Part shown: piece by piece, positions 60,995 through 64,000 of the stretch | How the letters are laid out: every line of letters begins with the position of its first letter | Position numbering within the stretch: position 1 is the first letter of the stretch | Assembly (NCBI RefSeq): GCF_024171645.1 | Contig: NZ_JALKAC010000006.1 | Location: 285,107-349,106 of the forward strand | Reading direction: 5' to 3' | Length of the DNA: 64,000 bases | From: Flavobacterium sp. HSC-32F16 | GTDB taxonomy: Bacteria; Bacteroidota; Bacteroidia; Flavobacteriales; Flavobacteriaceae | Translations under genes and position numbers: made by a program | Notes under the pieces: generated by a model | Told to the model about the DNA's origin: nothing | Database searches by the model: none | What the model saw: the letters and a program-made list of their open reading frames with translations, nothing else

Positions 60995-61135
60995 TCCCGA
61001 TAGCGAGGATTTGCAATCCGTGCCCTCAAAGATTGGTTTATAATTTGTTTTAGTGATCTTTATTGTGTCAAACTGTTGCGGGCACGGATTGCAAATCCGC
61101 GCGATCGTTGCGGAGATAAATCTGCGCGATCGGGA
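60995..61135. repeat. 141-bp palindromic element, copy 1
   Basis: Runs from TCCCGATAGCG to CGATCGGGA. Contains two long inverted arms, GCGAGGATTTGCAATCCGTG and GGGCACGGATTGCAAATCC. Two differences from copy 2. No gene inside. With the adjacent duplicated fragment it fills the 296-bp gap 60936-61231. Confidence 0.85.
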
Positions 61136-61220
61136 CTGACCTGCATTTAAGTAAATTTCAAGTCTTTCTAGACTAACTTTATTATTTTTATCATATACAA
61201 CCTCTAAGTGGTGAAAAGTA
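61135..61220 (-). pseudogene. Duplicated 3' fragment of the 61944-62684 gene
   Basis: 86 bp nearly identical (about 90 percent by eye) to 62021-62106 inside the gene at 61944-62684. It begins exactly where repeat copy 1 ends. Remains of a second copy. Confidence 0.7.
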
Positions 61221-61231
61221 TATTTAGATTT

Positions 61232-61963
61232 TCAATACTTTCTACTATTTATAAGTTCCAGCATCTTTTCTTCTTTCAAGTCTCTTTCAAAATTAAATGA
61301 ACCTTCAATAAAATAAGAATCAAAACCAAATTCATTTTTAAATTTTGTTGCTTTCAAAGCGGGCTGATAAATTAAATTATAATTTGTTTTGAGAGTTTTT
61401 GTAAGCCATTTTTTCTTGTAACTTCCATACTTATTGGTTCTGTAATCTTCAACAATTGTGATTGTATCTTGTTTTACAATTCCAACATTACAATCATACC
61501 ATTCTTTACGAGGAGTTTTCTCGTAACGTGTGTTTTTGATAGTTTTATTTTCTAATTTAAAAGCTCCTAAAAAAATCAATTCCAATCTTCTCTTTATTTC
61601 TATTTTTCCATTTTCTGGTTCTGTCAAGAACGCACTTCCATTTTTATTTGTTTCTGCTACATATAATTCGCCATTATCTGCATAAACACAGAAAGTAATA
61701 ACTTTGCTACCACCTTGATATACATATACTTTATTGGCTTTTAGATTCGGATTTTTCATTATTAAATTCTTTGTTTCATCATTTAAAAAATCTGAGTAAT
61801 ATTTAGAATATATAGTATCATTTTTTTCATATTGGATATTACGTGTACTTAAATATTTTTTAAATGCATTTTCTAATTGTAAATCTTTTTTTGAAGAACC
61901 ACAACTTATAATAAAGAAAAGAGAAACTAAAAGGGAAACTATTTTATTTGTTTTTATGTGCAT
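61232..61963 (-). CDS. Lipoprotein of unknown function
   Basis: 243 residues with lipobox IISC and a Lys/Asn-rich exported domain (KVYVYQGGSKVITFCVYADNGELYVAETNKNG). No recognised family. Overlaps the next gene upstream by 20 nt, so the two were translated together. Confidence 0.6.
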   Translation of the reverse strand: MHIKTNKIVSLLVSLFFIISCGSSKKDLQLENAFKKYLSTRNIQYEKNDTIYSKYYSDFLNDETKNLIMKNPNLKANKVYVYQGGSKVITFCVYADNGELYVAETNKNGSAFLTEPENGKIEIKRRLELIFLGAFKLENKTIKNTRYEKTPRKEWYDCNVGIVKQDTITIVEDYRTNKYGSYKKKWLTKTLKTNYNLIYQPALKATKFKNEFGFDSYFIEGSFNFERDLKEEKMLELINSRKY

Positions 61964-62714
61964 CGTTTTTAAATTTTTCTTCTAATAAATAAAATTCCTT
62001 TAATAATTTTCCTCGTTCAGACTGTCCTGCATTTAGGTAATTTTCAAGTCTTTCTGGACTAACTTTATTATTTTTATCATATACAACCTCTAGGTGGTGA
62101 AAAGTAGGTATGGTTTTTAATTTATTACTTATATCGTAATTAAACTTGTCTTTTTTGTATGCTTCTAGGTCTTTTTGTTGTTGTAATTTAGCCTTTTCAT
62201 ATTCTTCATCAGTTGTATATTTTGATTTCTCAGGGGGCTCAGGTTTTTTTGGTTTATCCTGAGTAGGATTGTTTTTTAGTTGATTACTTATATCGTAATT
62301 CATCTTATCAATTTCATACTTTTTTAGATCCTCTTGATATTCTATTTTCTTTTCATTGAATTCCGATTCCCTTTGAAAATATGACCTTATTGGCTCCTTT
62401 GGTTCTTTCGGTTTTTCAGGAAAAGCAATGCTGTCGTGCATGGCATTAGTAGGCCAGAATGTACCATAACCATGTCTGGTTTCTGTAGTAAGGTTTCCAA
62501 AAGCATCTGTCAACGAAAAGGTTTCCTGACCACGGTTCAGCAATACATCAAACAATTGCTGGTAATCATAGTTTTGTTTACCTATCATTTTATCTAGATT
62601 GAACGGATTTTTATTGTTCGATTTTCCGTAATACATATCAACAGCGTATGCGGCAAGGATAGAGCTAGGTAAATTTTCCTGCATATTGATTCCTGCAGAC
62701 CAATATTGGTCTGA
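61944..62714 (-). CDS. Truncated protein with Pro/Lys-rich coiled segment
   Basis: The ATG at 62684 gives 246 residues, but the frame is open upstream (SDQYWSAGIN) to the end of repeat copy 2, so the gene is probably the C-terminal part of a larger protein cut by the repeat. YGTFWPTNAMHDS and ETRHGYGTF are followed by two similar Pro/Lys-rich helical blocks (KPKEPKEPIRSYFQRESEFNEKK and KPKKPEPPEKSKYTTDEEYEKAK). Possibly an orphan toxin C-terminus. Not recognised. Confidence 0.5.
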   Translation of the reverse strand, partial: SDQYWSAGINMQENLPSSILAAYAVDMYYGKSNNKNPFNLDKMIGKQNYDYQQLFDVLLNRGQETFSLTDAFGNLTTETRHGYGTFWPTNAMHDSIAFPEKPKEPKEPIRSYFQRESEFNEKKIEYQEDLKKYEIDKMNYDISNQLKNNPTQDKPKKPEPPEKSKYTTDEEYEKAKLQQQKDLEAYKKDKFNYDISNKLKTIPTFHHLEVVYDKNNKVSPERLENYLNAGQSERGKLLKEFYLLEEKFKNDAHKNK

Positions 62715-62855
62715 TCCCGATAGCGCGGATTTGCAATCCGTGCCCTCAAAGATTGGTTTATAATTTGTTTTAGTGATCTTTATTGTGTCAAACTGTTGCG
62801 GGCACGGATTGCAAATCCACGCGATCGTTGCGGAGATAAATCTGCGCGATCGGGA
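62715..62855. repeat. 141-bp palindromic element, copy 2
   Basis: Same ends as copy 1 (TCCCGAT ... ATCGGGA); differs from it at two positions by eye. Confidence 0.85.
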
Positions 62856-62875
62856 TATTTATTATTTTGTTTTTC

Positions 62876-63466
62876 TTACCAATTGATTTTTTTTACAACA
62901 TAAAAATTTTCTTTTTCGCCTCTTACAGCTTTAAAGTGAATAGAATCTTTAACTTTTTCAAAATCATCAATCAATATTTTGTTTTCCTTTCTAAATTTAT
63001 CGTATGTTACTAATTTTATTGTATCTCCAAATTTCAAATTATCCAACGACCGATTCTGATTATATTTTCTTAATAGTTTTCTAGCGTCAGTTTTTGAAAT
63101 TAAGTGATTTCGTTCTTTAATGATTATACCAATTGGTTTGTCTATTAATGATTTATCAGAATCTAATTGATAGATTGGTTTTGTTTTGTTTTGCTTTTTA
63201 TAAACTTGATAGTCTATTACATCATCCCATAAGGTTTTATTATTAATCCTAAAAAGCCAAACAACATAGTCAACAGTAGAATTCATTGTAACTTTAAATT
63301 CAACTGGAATCGATATTACAACGCTGTCTTTTATGAATGGGTTTTTTAAATTAGGTAATATTGTAACAACTTCTTTCGAAATTATTTGTTCAACAATAAT
63401 TGGCTCTTTCTGTTGGCAAGAAAAGAGTGTTAGTATTATTAAAATATATTTATATATGTATTTCAT
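62876..63466 (-). CDS. Lipoprotein, paralogue 2 of the duplicated cassette
   Basis: 196 residues, lipobox LFSC, core IIIKERNHLISKTDARKLLRKY, NLKFGDTIKLVTYDKFRKENK and ending KKINW. Homologous to 59596-60186. The small ORF 63476-63610 ends 10 bp upstream. Confidence 0.7.
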   Translation of the reverse strand: MKYIYKYILIILTLFSCQQKEPIIVEQIISKEVVTILPNLKNPFIKDSVVISIPVEFKVTMNSTVDYVVWLFRINNKTLWDDVIDYQVYKKQNKTKPIYQLDSDKSLIDKPIGIIIKERNHLISKTDARKLLRKYNQNRSLDNLKFGDTIKLVTYDKFRKENKILIDDFEKVKDSIHFKAVRGEKENFYVVKKINW

Positions 63467-63475
63467 AATTTCATT

Positions 63476-63610
63476 CTAATTGTTTATAAAAACTGAATCT
63501 ATGTATGTTATATATTCGTCAACACCTGTTTTTTTTATTTTATAGTAAAAAAGAGTATATGGAAATATCATTTCATTATAATTATTTTTTATCCATTGAT
63601 TTTCATACAT
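63476..63610 (-). CDS. Small ORF coupled to the 63589 gene
   Basis: 44 codons, starting inside the end of the 63589-63897 gene (22-nt overlap). Ends YITYIDSVFINN, related to the fragment at 60193-60249. No known family. Could also be the natural C-terminus of the upstream gene after a frameshift. Confidence 0.45.
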   Translation of the reverse strand: MYENQWIKNNYNEMIFPYTLFYYKIKKTGVDEYITYIDSVFINN

Positions 63611-63897
63611 TTTTTTAAACTCTCAAGACTTTTAATTTTTCCTTTTAATAATTCCTCAAGAATTTCCTGATTTGCTTTTATAAATTTGTAATCTCCACAA
63701 TTATCTTTATTGAACCATTTAGCTTGTGCTGAATTATAGATGCCGTCAAGCCCATTATCTTTTGCTTGTTCAACAGCGTCTACAACCATTCCATCCCATA
63801 CTTTTTCAATAGGTTTACTAATACTCGGATATACCACAGCATTCAAAAAGTCTAAAGGAACAAACATTGTTATAAGAGTTTCCATTTTTTCATCCAT
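63589..63897 (-). CDS. Protein fragment beside repeat copy 3
   Basis: 102 residues from ATG 63897. The open frame continues into repeat copy 3, where an upstream ATG would give the repeat-encoded MRARIANPRYRGFG; this is unlikely to be natural. Contains DGMVVDAVEQAKDNGLDGIYN and SAQAKWFNKDNCGDYKFIKANQEILEELL. Probably the C-terminal remainder of a larger, toxin-like gene. Confidence 0.45.
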   Translation of the reverse strand: MDEKMETLITMFVPLDFLNAVVYPSISKPIEKVWDGMVVDAVEQAKDNGLDGIYNSAQAKWFNKDNCGDYKFIKANQEILEELLKGKIKSLESLKKCMKING

Positions 63898-63905
63898 ACC
63901 AAATC

Positions 63906-64000
63906 CCCGATAGCGCGGATTTGCAATCCGTGCCCTCAAAGATTGGTTTATAATTTGTTTTAGTGATCTTTATTGTGTCAAACTGTTGCGGGCACGGATT
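63906..64000. repeat. 141-bp palindromic element, copy 3 (cut by window end)
   Basis: CCCGATAGCGCGGATTTGC to the end of the window; identical to copy 2 over the visible part except for the first base. Confidence 0.85.

Noticed and set aside
1..64000. tRNA, rRNA and classical insertion sequences
   Set aside because: No cloverleaf-like TTCGANNC regions, rRNA stretches or transposase ORFs were seen by eye; a tRNAscan or ISfinder run would be decisive.

Overview
The window is one contig of an AT-rich Bacteroidota genome, most likely Flavobacterium or a close relative. The evidence is: Type IX secretion (T9SS) C-terminal sorting domains, a giant SprB-repeat adhesin, many short lipoproteins, promoters of the TTG-N19-TAnnTTTG type, absence of Shine-Dalgarno sites, and dispersed palindromic intergenic repeats. 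I saw no rRNA, tRNA, CRISPR array or prophage. All family names are recognised by eye from motifs; no database search was possible.

Region 1 (1-21050) is an anaerobic / nitrogen-oxide block. After the end of an M16 metallopeptidase come two minus-strand operons: nadA-nadB-ric-nrdD-(nrdD glycyl-radical fragment)-nrdG, and a copper-import set (Cys-rich small protein, Met/His-rich lipoprotein, OprC/NosA-like TonB receptor). Diverging from the copper set is a clade-II nos cluster: lipoprotein cytochrome c, nosZ, a NosL fused to a four-helix membrane domain, nosD, nosF, nosY, then a group III truncated haemoglobin. A Crp/Fnr-family regulator closes the block. Three copies of TATGAT-N4-ATCATA (one with a single mismatch) lie in this block. 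Each has a -7-like element centred exactly 33 bp from its own centre, so this looks like one regulon. No nir or nor genes are present here, so from this window the cell looks like an N2O consumer.

Region 2 (21270-32736) is a co-directional minus-strand cluster: three tandem phage-tail-collar (microcystin-dependent-protein-like) proteins, a periplasmic-binding-protein fold without a signal peptide, a formyltransferase-like enzyme with its catalytic residues, a 2245-residue T9SS adhesin with 13 SprB repeats and 4 Ig-like domains, and a beta-barrel protein. This is the best candidate for an undescribed system.

Region 3 (33111-37331) is a sugar operon (LacI regulator, PfkB kinase, FucP-type transporter, tagatose/psicose 3-epimerase-like enzyme). 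The LacI operator sits between the promoter elements of lacI itself. Region 4 (37394-42642) is siderophore uptake (TonB receptor plus PepSY protein) and an EamA transporter preceded by a 12-codon Pro-rich leader ORF. Region 5 (42816-56903) holds single genes and pairs: a T9SS metallopeptidase, GNAT/HxlR, GNAT/MarR with an operator, AraC plus siderophore-interacting protein, oxyR, a secreted hydrolase, OsmC, a large lipoprotein and a double-motif aspartyl protease. Full or half copies of a ~125 bp palindromic repeat are scattered between them.

Region 6 (56970-64000) is more AT-rich and entirely minus strand. It contains small secreted proteins and lipoproteins of unknown function, duplicated cassettes, a gene with an in-frame amber codon, truncated fragments and three copies of a 141 bp palindromic element. 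It looks like a decaying array of polymorphic-toxin accessory or immunity genes; that assignment is inference.
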